Position numbers and translations under genes: made by a program
Notes under the pieces: model-generated
What the model was told of the DNA's origin: nothing
Databases searched by the model: none
Seen by the model: only the letters and a program-made list of their open reading frames with translations
In this document: one piece after another, positions 45,599-54,996 of the stretch
How the letters are laid out: every line of letters begins with the position of its first letter
Position numbering within the stretch: the first letter of the stretch is position 1
Source of the DNA: Afipia sp.
GTDB lineage: Bacteria; Pseudomonadota; Alphaproteobacteria; Rhizobiales; Xanthobacteraceae
Reading direction: 5' to 3'
DNA length: 64,000 nucleotides
NCBI GenBank assembly: GCA_017308595.1
Contig: JAFKER010000010.1
Span: forward strand, 124,001-188,000

Positions 45599-46273
45599 AT
45601 GAGAAACAGGTTTCTGATTGGCGTCGCCACAGCCGCACTGATCAGCAGTGCAGGACTGGCTTCAGCGCAAACGCCGAGCAATGCTCCGAACGCACCTGCA
45701 GCATCTCAGGGAGCCGGCGAAAGAACGACCCCCATGGAGCGCGGGGACAGCGGCATGAAGGGCAAGGCCGAGATGCCGCGCGAGGGCGGAAACGCTCAAC
45801 GCGCACAGGACAACAATCGGGATAGCATGAAGTCGAAGGGTGCCGAAACAACTCGCGATCCCAGCGGTGGCAAGGCCGCGTCCGATTCGAGCATGGAGCG
45901 TTCCAAGGACGGCATGAAGACTGACCAGAAGAATGCAGCCGATCGCGATGGTATGAAGTCGGATCAGAAGAATGCATCCGGCAAAGCCGGGACGACCACC
46001 GGTCAGGCTGGCGCCGGCGCGAAGCTGTCAACCGAGCAGCGCACCACCATCCGGACCTCGATTACCAAGCAGAACATCAAACCGGTGACGAACATCAACT
46101 TCTCGATCTCGGTCGGTACACGGGTTCCAAGGACCGTGGCTTTCCACCCGCTTCCGGCGGAAGTCATCACGGTCTATCCCGACTGGCGTGGATACGAGTT
46201 CTTCCTGGTCAACAATGAAATTATCGTCGTCAATCCCCGGACACTTGAGATTGTAGCAGTGCTGGATGCGTAA
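45599..46273 (+). CDS. Secreted DUF1236-type protein
   Basis: 224 residues from ATG 45599, with strong GAGGAGG eight bases upstream. A signal peptide (ALISSAGLASA) is followed by a low-complexity, Lys/Met/Gly/Ser-rich region (about 25-135) with imperfect repeats such as DGMKTDQKNAADRDGMKSDQ. The last 80 residues are folded: LSTEQRTTIRTSI, SISVGTRVPRTVAFHPLP, then VYPDWRGYEFF...EIIVVNP, the DUF1236 core often seen in Bradyrhizobiaceae. Function unknown. Confidence 0.85.
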   Translation: MRNRFLIGVATAALISSAGLASAQTPSNAPNAPAASQGAGERTTPMERGDSGMKGKAEMPREGGNAQRAQDNNRDSMKSKGAETTRDPSGGKAASDSSMERSKDGMKTDQKNAADRDGMKSDQKNASGKAGTTTGQAGAGAKLSTEQRTTIRTSITKQNIKPVTNINFSISVGTRVPRTVAFHPLPAEVITVYPDWRGYEFFLVNNEIIVVNPRTLEIVAVLDA

Positions 46274-46293
46274 TGACTAACCAGACCTCTACG

Positions 46294-46325
46294 AAAAAGG
46301 CCGATCCCAGGATCGGCCTTTTTTT
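46294..46325 (+). terminator. Terminator of DUF1236 gene
   Basis: A 14-bp stem (46294-46307 with 46310-46323) and a T-run. The following gene is convergent, so it likely serves both. Confidence 0.85.
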
Positions 46326-46347
46326 GACAGCGCAAAACTTGGAAGTC

Positions 46348-47034
46348 CTAACGCAACCGGTTTCGTCTCACGTCATAGGTCCACGACCGGCGACCATTGC
46401 CGAACACAACGCGTTGAAACTGTAGCGCCTTAGCTTTTTCCGGAATCTTCGCTGACGCCGAGAGCTGCATTGCCATCTGCCGGGTCATGTGAGGCGACAT
46501 AAAACGTACGGCGCTGTTGTCGGCTCCGGAGACCATCACGCGTGTGCCGTCATGCCGCATACGTTCCGCCATGGCGTGAGCGTAGAGCAGACGGTTAGCG
46601 CTGGCAGCGATTTCGACAGACGGCTGAAGGATTTCATACTGTCGCATCTTCATCATGTTCGCCATGTCGCGCGCCTGCGTATTCGCAGGATCGGCATCAG
46701 CAATCATGGTCAGGCGCAGTTCCAGGCTGCGAAACGCGGAGAGCGAAATGGGCTTCTTGCTCTTGCCGCGCCTGAAGCTCTCGTACTCACTGTTCAACAC
46801 CGCCGCATCCACCAGTGCCCGGTCGAACACCAGCCGGGCCGCGGCTGCTTTTTCCTCGTCTGGTGTGAGTTTCGGCTCTTCCGCCGGAATGGCTGCAGTC
46901 GTTTCGGGCACAGCCTCCGACGCTGTTGCCTGCACTCGGACGACGGGGACTTCAGCCCTGCTTGTCAGGATCGGACCAACTGTAAACCCGCCGACCGTCA
47001 GTGCGGCAAAGCCCAATCCAGACATGAAAATCAT
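46348..47034 (-). CDS. Membrane-anchored or secreted protein of unknown function
   Basis: 228 residues from ATG 47034 (a TTG at 47049 is a weaker option). A single hydrophobic stretch, MSGLGFAALTVGGFTVGPIL, could be a signal or anchor. The remainder is mainly helical, with no cysteine or recognised motif. It is divergent from nothing close and follows the DUF1236 gene tail to tail. I do not know the family. Confidence 0.65.
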   Translation of the reverse strand: MIFMSGLGFAALTVGGFTVGPILTSRAEVPVVRVQATASEAVPETTAAIPAEEPKLTPDEEKAAAARLVFDRALVDAAVLNSEYESFRRGKSKKPISLSAFRSLELRLTMIADADPANTQARDMANMMKMRQYEILQPSVEIAASANRLLYAHAMAERMRHDGTRVMVSGADNSAVRFMSPHMTRQMAMQLSASAKIPEKAKALQFQRVVFGNGRRSWTYDVRRNRLR

Positions 47035-47152
47035 TTTGCGTCGCAGCAATGTTGCACCCGATCTGGTCAGAACGGCTGACGCTACTATTCGAACGTCTCA
47101 TCAACGCGGCAAGCGGCGTTTTGTTTCTATCCCGTCACAAATTTTGAGCCGG

Positions 47153-47186
47153 TCAAAAAAGAACCGGCCACGTTTCCGCAGCCGGT
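47153..47186 (-). terminator. Terminator of thiolase gene
   Basis: On the minus strand ACCGGC (47186-47181) pairs with GCCGGT (47168-47163), and TTCTTTTTTGA follows. It lies about 30 bases past the thiolase stop. Confidence 0.7.
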
Positions 47187-47214
47187 ATGAGGTTAGGGAG
47201 GAATATGAACGCTG

Positions 47215-48399
47215 TTAATGGATGATCTCGAAAAGCCCCGCCGCGCCCATCCCGCCACCAATGCACATGGTTACGACGCCGTACTTGGCCTTCCGCCGGC
47301 GTCCTTCGATGAGAACGTGACCGGCAAGGCGCGCTCCGGTCATTCCGTAAGGATGCCCCATCGCGATGGAGCCACCGTTGACGTTGAGCTTCTCCGGATC
47401 GATTCCGAGCTTGTCACGGCAATAAATCACCTGGACGGCATAGGCTTCGTTCAACTCCCAGAGATCGATATCATCGATCTTGAGCCCGTGACGCTTCAGC
47501 AGCCGGGGGATTGCGGCAACAGGTCCGACACCCATCTCGTCCGGCTCAACGCCTGCTGCGACGAAGCCACGGAAAATTCCGAGCGGCTTCAGCCCCTTCT
47601 TCGCGGCCAGGGTGTCGCTCATGAGAACGCTGGCTGAGGCGCCGTCAGACAGCTGGCTTGCGTTACCCGCACTGATGGTCTTGCCCTCGAACACCGGCTT
47701 GATGCCTGCCAGTCCCTCAGCCGTCGTATCCGGCCGCGGACCTTCGTCCCTGGTCAGGGTAATGTCCTTGAAGGAGACCTGCTTGGTCTCCTTGTCCATC
47801 ACCGCCATTTTTGTTTTGAACGGCGCGATCTCGTCGTTAAATCGTCCGCCCTGAATGGCCGCACCAGTGCGCCGCTGACATTCGAGGCTGTACTCGTCCT
47901 GCTTGTCCCGGGATATGTTGTAGCGTGAAGCCACCACTTCAGCGGTTTCCAGCATCGACATATACATATCGGGCTTCATCGCCATCAATTCGTCATCGAT
48001 CGCGTGAAACTTGTTCATGTGCTCGTTCTGAACAAGGCTGATCGACTCAATGCCGCCGCCGATGGCAACGTCGACGCCATCGAGCATGATCGAGCGCGCG
48101 GCAACCGCAATCGCCTGCAGTCCTGACGCGCACTGCCGATCAATCGTCGTCCCTGCTACCGTCACCGGAAGCCCTGCGCGGATCGCCCCCTTGCGTGCAA
48201 CGTTCATCACCATGGTGCCCTGCTGCATGGCGCAGCCCATCACCACGTCCTCCACCTCACCCGCCTCGATGCCTGCGCGCTTGACGGCTTCAGCCATGAC
48301 ATGACCGGCCATCGTGGGACCTTCGGTATTGTTCAACGCACCGCGATAGGCCTTGCCGATGCCCGTGCGAGCAGTGGAAACGATAACAGCGTCTACCAT
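47215..48399 (-). CDS. Acetyl-CoA acetyltransferase (thiolase)
   Basis: 394 residues. All active residues are visible: Cys90 in DRQCASGLQ, His349 in [10 protein letters not shown] and Cys379 in [10 protein letters not shown]. Thiolases cleave 3-ketoacyl-CoA or condense acetyl-CoA. The gene lies 137 bases after an acyl-CoA dehydrogenase gene, probably as the last step of the degradation unit. Substrate length is unknown. Confidence 0.93.
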   Translation of the reverse strand: MVDAVIVSTARTGIGKAYRGALNNTEGPTMAGHVMAEAVKRAGIEAGEVEDVVMGCAMQQGTMVMNVARKGAIRAGLPVTVAGTTIDRQCASGLQAIAVAARSIMLDGVDVAIGGGIESISLVQNEHMNKFHAIDDELMAMKPDMYMSMLETAEVVASRYNISRDKQDEYSLECQRRTGAAIQGGRFNDEIAPFKTKMAVMDKETKQVSFKDITLTRDEGPRPDTTAEGLAGIKPVFEGKTISAGNASQLSDGASASVLMSDTLAAKKGLKPLGIFRGFVAAGVEPDEMGVGPVAAIPRLLKRHGLKIDDIDLWELNEAYAVQVIYCRDKLGIDPEKLNVNGGSIAMGHPYGMTGARLAGHVLIEGRRRKAKYGVVTMCIGGGMGAAGLFEIIH

Positions 48400-48535
48400 T
48401 CGATGACCTCCATAGAGCGAACCCGCAGAGGCGGGCTTGAAACAGAGTTCTTTTATATTTCCATCATCATATAATGAGAAGTGCGCACACCATCGGCAAT
48501 GCAGCCATGCAGCACGGCCGCCGATAGACCGACTA

Positions 48536-49666
48536 TCAGCCCGCGCAAGCGTATCGGAGCAAATGATAAGTCGGATCGCCGAACTGAATGTTGATCGAGG
48601 CGATGCGCTTGAAATAATGACCGACGTTAAGTTCGTCGCTCATGCCCATGCCGCCGTGAAGCTGGATCGCCTGCTCTCCGACAAATCGGGCAGCCTCACC
48701 AATCTTCGACTTTGCGCCGGACGCGAGTTTCGATCCCTGAGGGTCACCTTCGGCCACGCTCAAGTTCAGATGCTGCGACAGTGATGTCGCTTCTTCAAGC
48801 GCGATGAACATATCCACCATCCGATGCTGCAGCACCTGGAACGTACCGAGTGTAACGCCGAATTGTTTGCGCGTTTTGGTGTATTCAAGCGTTGCCGCAT
48901 TCAATTCACCCATCGCGCCAGTTGCTTCCGCACACTGTGCCGCAATAGCGCGATCGCGGCAGGCTTCCAGCGCCGAAACGCCCTTGCCTTCGACACCTAA
49001 AAGACGCTCCGCAGGGACGACCACATCCTTGAACGTGATTTCCGCAGCACGCCGTCCGTCGATGGTCTTGAAGCTTTGCAGATGAAGTCCGGCCGACTGG
49101 CAGTCAACAATAAAGAGACTAACACCGGCATGATCGCGCGGGCCGCCCAATGTCCGAGCTGAAACAATCAGCTTGTCTGCCCACGGCGCACCGATGACAG
49201 CGGCCTTCGCGCCATTCAGGACATAGGTATCGCCGTTGCGCTTGGCTGCCGTCGCGACGTTGTTGAGATCATAACGGGAATGACCTTCGGTCCATGCCAG
49301 CGCCCAGATCGCTTCGCCCGCCATGATCGGCGGGAGGAATTCCTCGCGCTGCGCGTCGGTCCCGACCTGCTCAATCAGGCCACCTGCCACCACGACCGTC
49401 TCAAAGAACGGCTCAACCACCAGATGGCGGCCGAATTCCTGCATCAGGATCATGGTTGCAAGGCTGCCGCCGCCAAGACCGCCGGACTCCTCGGAGAACG
49501 GCGCAGCGAGCAAGCCCAACTCGGCAAACGTGCCCCAGTGTTTCCTGCTCCAACCCTCTTCGCTTGCGACGATCTTCCGGCGCGTGTCGAAGTCATATTG
49601 GTCACGCAGCAACTTCTGAACGCTGCTGCGCAGGAGTTCCTGTTCTTCCGAAAACTGAATATCCAC
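48536..49666 (-). CDS. Acyl-CoA dehydrogenase (second of a pair)
   Basis: 376 residues. The flavin-binding middle ([15 protein letters not shown]) and the C-terminal helical domain ([26 protein letters not shown], then [20 protein letters not shown]) fit the family. It is shorter than typical FadE and has a conserved partner upstream 17 bases away. Paired dehydrogenases of this kind form heterotetramers with half the active sites in other bacteria. Its stop at 48536 precedes the thiolase gene. Confidence 0.9.
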   Translation of the reverse strand: MDIQFSEEQELLRSSVQKLLRDQYDFDTRRKIVASEEGWSRKHWGTFAELGLLAAPFSEESGGLGGGSLATMILMQEFGRHLVVEPFFETVVVAGGLIEQVGTDAQREEFLPPIMAGEAIWALAWTEGHSRYDLNNVATAAKRNGDTYVLNGAKAAVIGAPWADKLIVSARTLGGPRDHAGVSLFIVDCQSAGLHLQSFKTIDGRRAAEITFKDVVVPAERLLGVEGKGVSALEACRDRAIAAQCAEATGAMGELNAATLEYTKTRKQFGVTLGTFQVLQHRMVDMFIALEEATSLSQHLNLSVAEGDPQGSKLASGAKSKIGEAARFVGEQAIQLHGGMGMSDELNVGHYFKRIASINIQFGDPTYHLLRYACAG

Positions 49667-49683
49667 CAGATGTCCCCCGACGC

Positions 49684-50865
49684 TTAAAGACCGAGAACGG
49701 CCTTGGCGATGATGTTGCGCTGAATCTCGTTGGAGCCGCCGTAGATGCTCAATTTGCGCGAGTTCAGATATTTCTCCGGCGCGGTATGGCCATCGGCCGG
49801 TCCGGGCATGAAAATGTTCGGGCTGGCCGGATGCTCGCGTAGCGCAAGACCGTAGTTCCCGATCGCGCGATAGGTCAGATCGGTGATGCGCTGAAATATT
49901 TCAGTGCCCCTGATTTTGAATAGCGAGGCTGCTGGACCCGGATCGATTCCGCGCGCCATCTGTGCGACCACGCGCAATTCGGTCGCTTCGAGCGCAAGCA
50001 CATCGAGTTCAACGCGGGCAATATCCTTGGTGAACTCACTGAAAGCCGGATCATCCTCGCCGATCTCGGTCTTCACGATCTTCTTGAGCTTGCCGAGATA
50101 GCGCATCGAGCGGCCAATTCCCGCCATGCTGGTGCGCTCGTTGCCGAGCAGGAACTTGGCGTAAGTCCAGCCCTTGTTCTCCTCACCGATCAGGTTTTCG
50201 ACCGGAACACGAACATTTTCGAGAAATACATCATTGACCTCATGCGACCCATCGATGGTGGTGATCGGACGCACCGTCACGCCAGGCGTCTTCATGTCGA
50301 TCAGCAGGAAGGAAATGCCAGACTGAGGCTTGGCTGAGGGATCGGTTCGCACCAGACAGAATATCCAGTCCGCATGCTGCGCCAATGTGGTCCAGGTCTT
50401 GTGACCATTGACGATATAATGATCTCCGTCCCGAACAGCCTTGGTGCGGACCGAGGCAAGGTCAGATCCGGAGCCCGGCTCCGAATAGCCCTGGCACCAC
50501 CAATCTTCGCCAGAGAGAATGCGCGGCAAATACTTCTTCTTCTGCGCGTCGTTACCGAACGTATAAATGACGGGACCAACCATGGTCACGCTGAACGCCA
50601 GCGGCGGCAATGTCCCGGCGCGGGTCGTCTCCTGTTCGAAGATAAAACGTTGCGTAATCGACCACCCCGGCCCGCCATATTCCCTTGGCCACAACGGAGC
50701 GATCCAGCCTTTCTTGTGCAAAATCTTGTGCCAGAGCAGCGACTGCTCCTTGGTCAGATCCGTCTCCGGATTCGGCACGCGCATCTCTTGCGGATAATTC
50801 TCCGCGATGAAGGCCCTCACCTCATCGCGAAACGCTGCATCTTCCCTCGACAGCTTCAATTCCAT
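49684..50865 (-). CDS. Acyl-CoA dehydrogenase (first of a pair)
   Basis: 393 residues. It has QGYSEPGSGSDLASVRTKAVRDGDHYIVNGHKTWT, the flavin-site segment of acyl-CoA dehydrogenases, and ends with RKLSIYGGSNEIQRNIIAKAVLGL. The enzyme introduces a double bond into a CoA-bound acyl chain with FAD. It is followed after 17 bases by a second dehydrogenase, and 12 bases separate it from the upstream SDR gene, so all three are co-transcribed. Confidence 0.92.
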   Translation of the reverse strand: MELKLSREDAAFRDEVRAFIAENYPQEMRVPNPETDLTKEQSLLWHKILHKKGWIAPLWPREYGGPGWSITQRFIFEQETTRAGTLPPLAFSVTMVGPVIYTFGNDAQKKKYLPRILSGEDWWCQGYSEPGSGSDLASVRTKAVRDGDHYIVNGHKTWTTLAQHADWIFCLVRTDPSAKPQSGISFLLIDMKTPGVTVRPITTIDGSHEVNDVFLENVRVPVENLIGEENKGWTYAKFLLGNERTSMAGIGRSMRYLGKLKKIVKTEIGEDDPAFSEFTKDIARVELDVLALEATELRVVAQMARGIDPGPAASLFKIRGTEIFQRITDLTYRAIGNYGLALREHPASPNIFMPGPADGHTAPEKYLNSRKLSIYGGSNEIQRNIIAKAVLGL

Positions 50866-50877
50866 GGGACGGCTCCG

Positions 50878-51621
50878 TTACCACTTCTCGCCGAATGGCC
50901 GAATTTCGGTTTCAAAGGTCCAGGCATCGCGCGGCTGCTGGTAAAGCTGCCAGTACGTCTCAGCGACGGCAGCCGGACGCATCAGCCGGTTCGGATCGAG
51001 ATTCTCGATCGCTTCCTTGCCTTCCCGATTGGCGATCAACTGGCGAACCCATTCGGTGTCGACGCTGGAATCGATAATCAGGTGCGCGACATGGATATTC
51101 TTCGGCCCGAGTTCACGCGCAATCGACTGAGCGACAGCACGCAGGCCGAACTTGGCGCTGGCGAAAGCCGCAAAACCCGAACCACCGCGCAGACTTGCCG
51201 TTGCACCTGTGAAAAAGATCGCGCCTTTGCCGCGCGGCAACATCACGCGCGCCGCTTCACGCCCCGCCAGGAAGCCGGAATAGCACGCCATTTCCCACAC
51301 CTTGCGAAAAACACGCTCAGTCGTATCGAGGATCGGAAAATTGACATTGGCTCCGATATTGAAAATGCAGGCTTCGAGCGGCGCGTGCTTGTCCGCGTCG
51401 GAAATGAACGAGATCATCTCGTCTTCCTTGCGCGCGTCGAGAGAGCGGGCAAACACAGTGCCGCCGGCAGCTTCGATCTCCTTGACCAGCGGGGCGAGTT
51501 TCTCGCCCTGACGGCGCCCGACAAAAACCGTAAAACCTTCGGACGCGAACTTCTTGGCGATCTCGCCGCCGATGAAATCTCCGGCGCCGACAACGGCTAC
51601 GGTTGCATTACGTTTCTGCAA
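50878..51621 (-). CDS. SDR family protein with Tyr-to-Phe active site
   Basis: 247 residues. The dinucleotide motif is GAGDFIGGEIA near the N-terminus and the family's NxG is present (FNIGANVNFP). The catalytic YxxxK motif reads F153-A-S-A-K157, with Phe replacing the Tyr. The enzyme may therefore be catalytically altered or have another proton donor. Its paralogue at 53468 has the same change. It is downstream of the acyl-CoA ligase gene (62 bases) in the same unit. Confidence 0.85.
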   Translation of the reverse strand: MQKRNATVAVVGAGDFIGGEIAKKFASEGFTVFVGRRQGEKLAPLVKEIEAAGGTVFARSLDARKEDEMISFISDADKHAPLEACIFNIGANVNFPILDTTERVFRKVWEMACYSGFLAGREAARVMLPRGKGAIFFTGATASLRGGSGFAAFASAKFGLRAVAQSIARELGPKNIHVAHLIIDSSVDTEWVRQLIANREGKEAIENLDPNRLMRPAAVAETYWQLYQQPRDAWTFETEIRPFGEKW

Positions 51622-51683
51622 AGTCTTTCTCCCAGGCCAGAGCCATTTTCAAAGAACGTGTAGGCGCATGTGTCCGGACGAAG

Positions 51684-53240
51684 TCAGGACTCGCGCAAGG
51701 ATTCCGCCAGCTTGTGCTTCAGGATTTTTCCCGTCGATGTCGCGGGCAAGACGTCGAGTACGATAATCTGCGACGGACGCTTGTAAGAGGTGAGTTGCTT
51801 GCCAGCGAAAGTCATGAGGTCAGACGGCGTGACCTTCGATCCCTTCAGCAATTGAACGAACGCAACAACTTCCTCGTTGCCGCCGGCAGCGCGTCCCACC
51901 ACCGCGGACTGAACGACATCCTCGTGCAGACTCAGTACGGCTTCCACTTCCGCCGGATAAACATTGAAACCTGAACGGATGATCATTTCCTTGGTTCGGC
52001 CGACGATGAACATGCAATCACCATCGAGATACGCCAGATCGCCCGTATTGAACCAGCCGTCGCGATCGATAGCCTTCTCTGTCAGATCGGGAGCACGGTA
52101 ATAACCCCGCATCACATTGCGGCCACGGACGTGCAGTTCTCCGACCGTCCCATCAGCAACCGGCTTGCCATCGCGATCAACGATGCGCCCTTCGACACCG
52201 GGCACGATCTTGCCCACCCCACTGTCAGCACGAGGCGCTTCCATGCGTACGCCGGAAATCCCAGGAGCACATTCGGTGATGCCGTATCCGTTCAACAGCG
52301 AGAGGCCAAGCTCGGCTTCGACGCGCGACTTCAAATCAGGATCGAGCGGCGCGCCAGCGACACCGATGTATCGCAGAGAGCCCTTCTCAAGTCTGGAAAT
52401 CCCGTTGAGCGTTTTGTATTCAAGGAGCCGCTGATAGGTAGCCGGCACGCCATTGAGGATCGTAATCCCCTCCTCCGCGATGGCCTTTGCGAGCGCCGCC
52501 GGATCATACTTGCTGACCAGCCGGACGGTGCCTCCCGTCATCAACGTCATGAGAAGCAACGAAACTCCGACGATGTGCGAGATCGGCAGAACGACATAGA
52601 GCTTGTCACGATTGTCCATCCGCCGGAACAGCGCCGTGGTTTTCGCGCTGAACAGCAGATTTTCATGGGTCAGCATGACCCCCTTTGGCGTCCCCGTGGT
52701 GCCCGAGGTGTAAATCAGGACGGCCACCTGTTTGGCGGCGCTGACCTCCACCGGCTCCGGTAAAGTCGCTTCGTTCAGGGCACTGATGCCGATGTTTTCA
52801 AGCGGACCGATCCTGCCGATCTCTGCGCCGACGCGCTGCGCATGGTTAGCAGCCTCCGCCGAAACATCCGCCGTAAAGAACATCCGGCGCGAGCCGCTGT
52901 GATCACGAATCTGATCCAGTTCACGCGACGAAAGACGCGGGTTCACGACAATAGCCCAGGCGTTGATCTTGCTCGCAGCCAGCAGGAGCGCCGCCAACCC
53001 GATGCTGTTCTCGCTGACAACCATCATCCGGTCGCCGGGACGAATGCCCAGTGCAAGAAGCGACACGGCGACCTGCGCAACATTGTCCGCCAGTTGCCGA
53101 TAGGACCAGGTCCGGTCATCCTCGATAAGCGCCGGGTGGTCCGGGGTTTCCGCGACGCCGCGAACCATGGTGTCGTGCAGCCGCTCTGGCAATCCATCCA
53201 GAATATCGGCAACATCGAATTCCCGTCGAGTATCGGCCAC
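51684..53240 (-). CDS. Class I acyl-CoA (adenylate-forming) ligase
   Basis: 518 residues. Adenylation motifs are clear: [55 protein letters not shown] and the catalytic Lys in TSTGKILKHKL. It activates a carboxylic acid to its CoA thioester. It is the first gene of the operon ligase-SDR-dehydrogenase-dehydrogenase, whose promoter carries the operator palindrome described at 53304-53318. Confidence 0.93.
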   Translation of the reverse strand: MADTRREFDVADILDGLPERLHDTMVRGVAETPDHPALIEDDRTWSYRQLADNVAQVAVSLLALGIRPGDRMMVVSENSIGLAALLLAASKINAWAIVVNPRLSSRELDQIRDHSGSRRMFFTADVSAEAANHAQRVGAEIGRIGPLENIGISALNEATLPEPVEVSAAKQVAVLIYTSGTTGTPKGVMLTHENLLFSAKTTALFRRMDNRDKLYVVLPISHIVGVSLLLMTLMTGGTVRLVSKYDPAALAKAIAEEGITILNGVPATYQRLLEYKTLNGISRLEKGSLRYIGVAGAPLDPDLKSRVEAELGLSLLNGYGITECAPGISGVRMEAPRADSGVGKIVPGVEGRIVDRDGKPVADGTVGELHVRGRNVMRGYYRAPDLTEKAIDRDGWFNTGDLAYLDGDCMFIVGRTKEMIIRSGFNVYPAEVEAVLSLHEDVVQSAVVGRAAGGNEEVVAFVQLLKGSKVTPSDLMTFAGKQLTSYKRPSQIIVLDVLPATSTGKILKHKLAESLRES

Positions 53241-53302
53241 CTTATCCTCCGGCGCTGTTTCTCGGCCGCTTCACCGGCAGCCTTGCATCGCTCAATCTAT
53301 TG

Positions 53303-53325
53303 CGTTCTTTTTTGGAACTAGTCAA
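53303..53325 (-). promoter_or_regulatory. Promoter with GTTC-N7-GAAC operator (ligase operon)
   Basis: On the minus strand TTGACT (53325-53320) is a -35 box; a 17-base spacer would put the -10 at CAATAG (53302-53297). The spacer contains the palindrome GTTC-N7-GAAC (53304-53318). The same arrangement is seen at 56986-57006 and 60690-60711. Confidence 0.65.
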
Positions 53326-53467
53326 TCGGATTGATGCATTGCGGGCCACGTATGCGCGGAGTTTTCGGCTCAGTAACATTAGAATCTGGAACGATCATTG
53401 CCGTTTACAATGTCCTTGAGCCTCGGTATCAATAAAGTGCCAAATAAGAACTTATATGGAGGAAGCT

Positions 53468-54211
53468 GTGGCTCAGGGAAATGGCGTGGTTTTGCTGGTT
53501 GGCGCAGGTGACGCCATCGGCGCAGCGGTCGCACGGCGATTTGCGCGGGGCGGGTATAAGGTCTGTGTTGCACGCCGCGAAGCGGCCAAGTCCCAGGATC
53601 TCGTCGATGAAATGAAGGCAGAAGGACACGAAGTCCATGCCATCAGTGTCGATGCGCGCCAGGAAGCCGACGTACAGGCCATGTTCGAAAAGATCGAGAA
53701 GGAAATCGGTCCGATCGAGGTATGCCTCTACAACGCCGGATCCAACGTCAACAAGCCACTGCTCGACACCACCGAAAAGCTGTTCTTCAAGGCCTGGGAA
53801 CTTGCCTGCTACGGCGGATTTCTGGTCGGACGCGAAGCGGCAAAATACATGTTGCCGCGCGGACGCGGTACCATTCTGTTCACAGGCGCAACGGCAAGCG
53901 TACGCGGCGGGAAAGGTTTTGCCGCCTTTGCATCAGCAAAATTTGCCCTCCGCGCCGTGGCACAGTCCATGGCGCGCGAACTCGGACCGAAGAACATTCA
54001 TGTCGTTCATCTGCTGATCGATGCAGCCGTCGACAGTGAGGCGATCCATCAGCGGATGAAGGCCGCCAAAGGTATCGAAGCAAGCGACATTCCCGCAGAC
54101 AGCCTGACCAAAACCGACTCCATTGCCGACGCTTATTGGTTCGCGCATCATCAGAAGCGCGACGGTTGGACTCACGAACTGGATTTGCGTCCATCCGTGG
54201 AGACATGGTGA
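53468..54211 (+). CDS. SDR family protein with Tyr-to-Phe active site (paralogue)
   Basis: 247 residues from GTG 53468, with GGAGG five bases upstream (an ATG at 53456 overlaps that site). It is a paralogue of the SDR at 50878: both read LPRG-G-I-FTGATAS and FAAFASAKF. The catalytic Tyr is again Phe (F154, K158). The dinucleotide motif is VGAGDAIGAAVA. A one-base gap separates its stop from a GST gene, suggesting an operon. Its promoter is divergent from the ligase operon. Confidence 0.85.
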   Translation: MAQGNGVVLLVGAGDAIGAAVARRFARGGYKVCVARREAAKSQDLVDEMKAEGHEVHAISVDARQEADVQAMFEKIEKEIGPIEVCLYNAGSNVNKPLLDTTEKLFFKAWELACYGGFLVGREAAKYMLPRGRGTILFTGATASVRGGKGFAAFASAKFALRAVAQSMARELGPKNIHVVHLLIDAAVDSEAIHQRMKAAKGIEASDIPADSLTKTDSIADAYWFAHHQKRDGWTHELDLRPSVETW

Positions 54212-54212
54212 C

Positions 54213-54893
54213 ATGACGAACGCCCCTCACCTCACTCTTTGGGGAGTAGGAACCAGCCGAACCGTTCGGCCGCACTGGGCGATGGCAGAACTGGGCCTGA
54301 AGTACGAAACCTACGCCATCGGTCCCCGCACCGGGGAAACCAAGACGGCAGAGTACACCAAGCTCAACCCTCGTCAGAAAGTCCCGATGCTTCAGGACGG
54401 AGACTTCTCCATCGGGGAAAGCGCAGCCATCGTCGCCTATCTCGCGCGCACTTACGGCACACAGGATGTGTCACTGATCCCGGATGACAAGCGGGCCTAT
54501 GCCAAATGGCTGGAATGGTGCTTCTTCATCGTTACGGAACTCGATTCGACCAGCCTCTATGTCATGCGCCGTCACAGCGAAGGTGCGCTCGGACATATCT
54601 ACGGCGTCGCTCCGAATGTCACCGCGAAGGCAGGCGAATACTTCCGTGAACAACTGCGTCATGTAGAAGTCGCGCTCGAAGACGGACGCAGCTTTCTGAT
54701 GGGTGACCAGTTTACCAGCGCCGATATTCTGCTCACCACATGCCTCGAATGGGCGATCGCCTATAATGTGGGGATTTGCGACAACGCACACCCCTACCTG
54801 GAACGCATCAAAACACGCCCGGGCTATTTGCGCGGGAATGCTGCGAACGTTCCGCCGGCTCCCGGAGAGCCGGTCAGACGGCCAGCGGCCTGA
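54213..54893 (+). CDS. Glutathione S-transferase family protein
   Basis: 226 residues from ATG 54213. The N-terminal thioredoxin-like domain has LNPRQKVPMLQDGDFSIGESAAIVAYL, with the conserved cis-Pro (KVP) and Glu-Ser of the glutathione site. The C-terminal domain is helical (FTSADILLTTCLEWAI). It may conjugate, isomerise or detoxify an intermediate of the pathway. It is co-transcribed with the upstream SDR. Confidence 0.9.
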   Translation: MTNAPHLTLWGVGTSRTVRPHWAMAELGLKYETYAIGPRTGETKTAEYTKLNPRQKVPMLQDGDFSIGESAAIVAYLARTYGTQDVSLIPDDKRAYAKWLEWCFFIVTELDSTSLYVMRRHSEGALGHIYGVAPNVTAKAGEYFREQLRHVEVALEDGRSFLMGDQFTSADILLTTCLEWAIAYNVGICDNAHPYLERIKTRPGYLRGNAANVPPAPGEPVRRPAA

Positions 54894-54910
54894 CTAATAA
54901 CACTTCAAAC

Positions 54911-54940
54911 AAAAATGCCCCGCTTGCGGGGCATTTTCTT
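54911..54940 (+). terminator. Terminator between GST and CoA-transferase genes
   Basis: Stem AAAATGCCCCG (54912-54922) with CGGGGCATTTT (54927-54937) and a short loop. Flanking A/T runs make it bidirectional between convergent genes. Confidence 0.85.
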
Positions 54941-54996
54941 ATCAGCACGATTGCGTCGCCTGAACGTCCACTTAAGAGACGGATGAGCGACGCAGT

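Noticed and set aside
48440-48480. A GTTCTTTT half-site upstream of the thiolase gene, as a fourth operator.
   Set aside because: The second half (GAAC after 7 bases) is missing; it has only one arm of the palindrome.
53396-53412. CATTG-N7-CAATG palindrome upstream of the SDR/GST operon as a second regulatory site.
   Set aside because: Only one copy was seen in the window and there is no promoter box with fixed spacing, so it may be chance.
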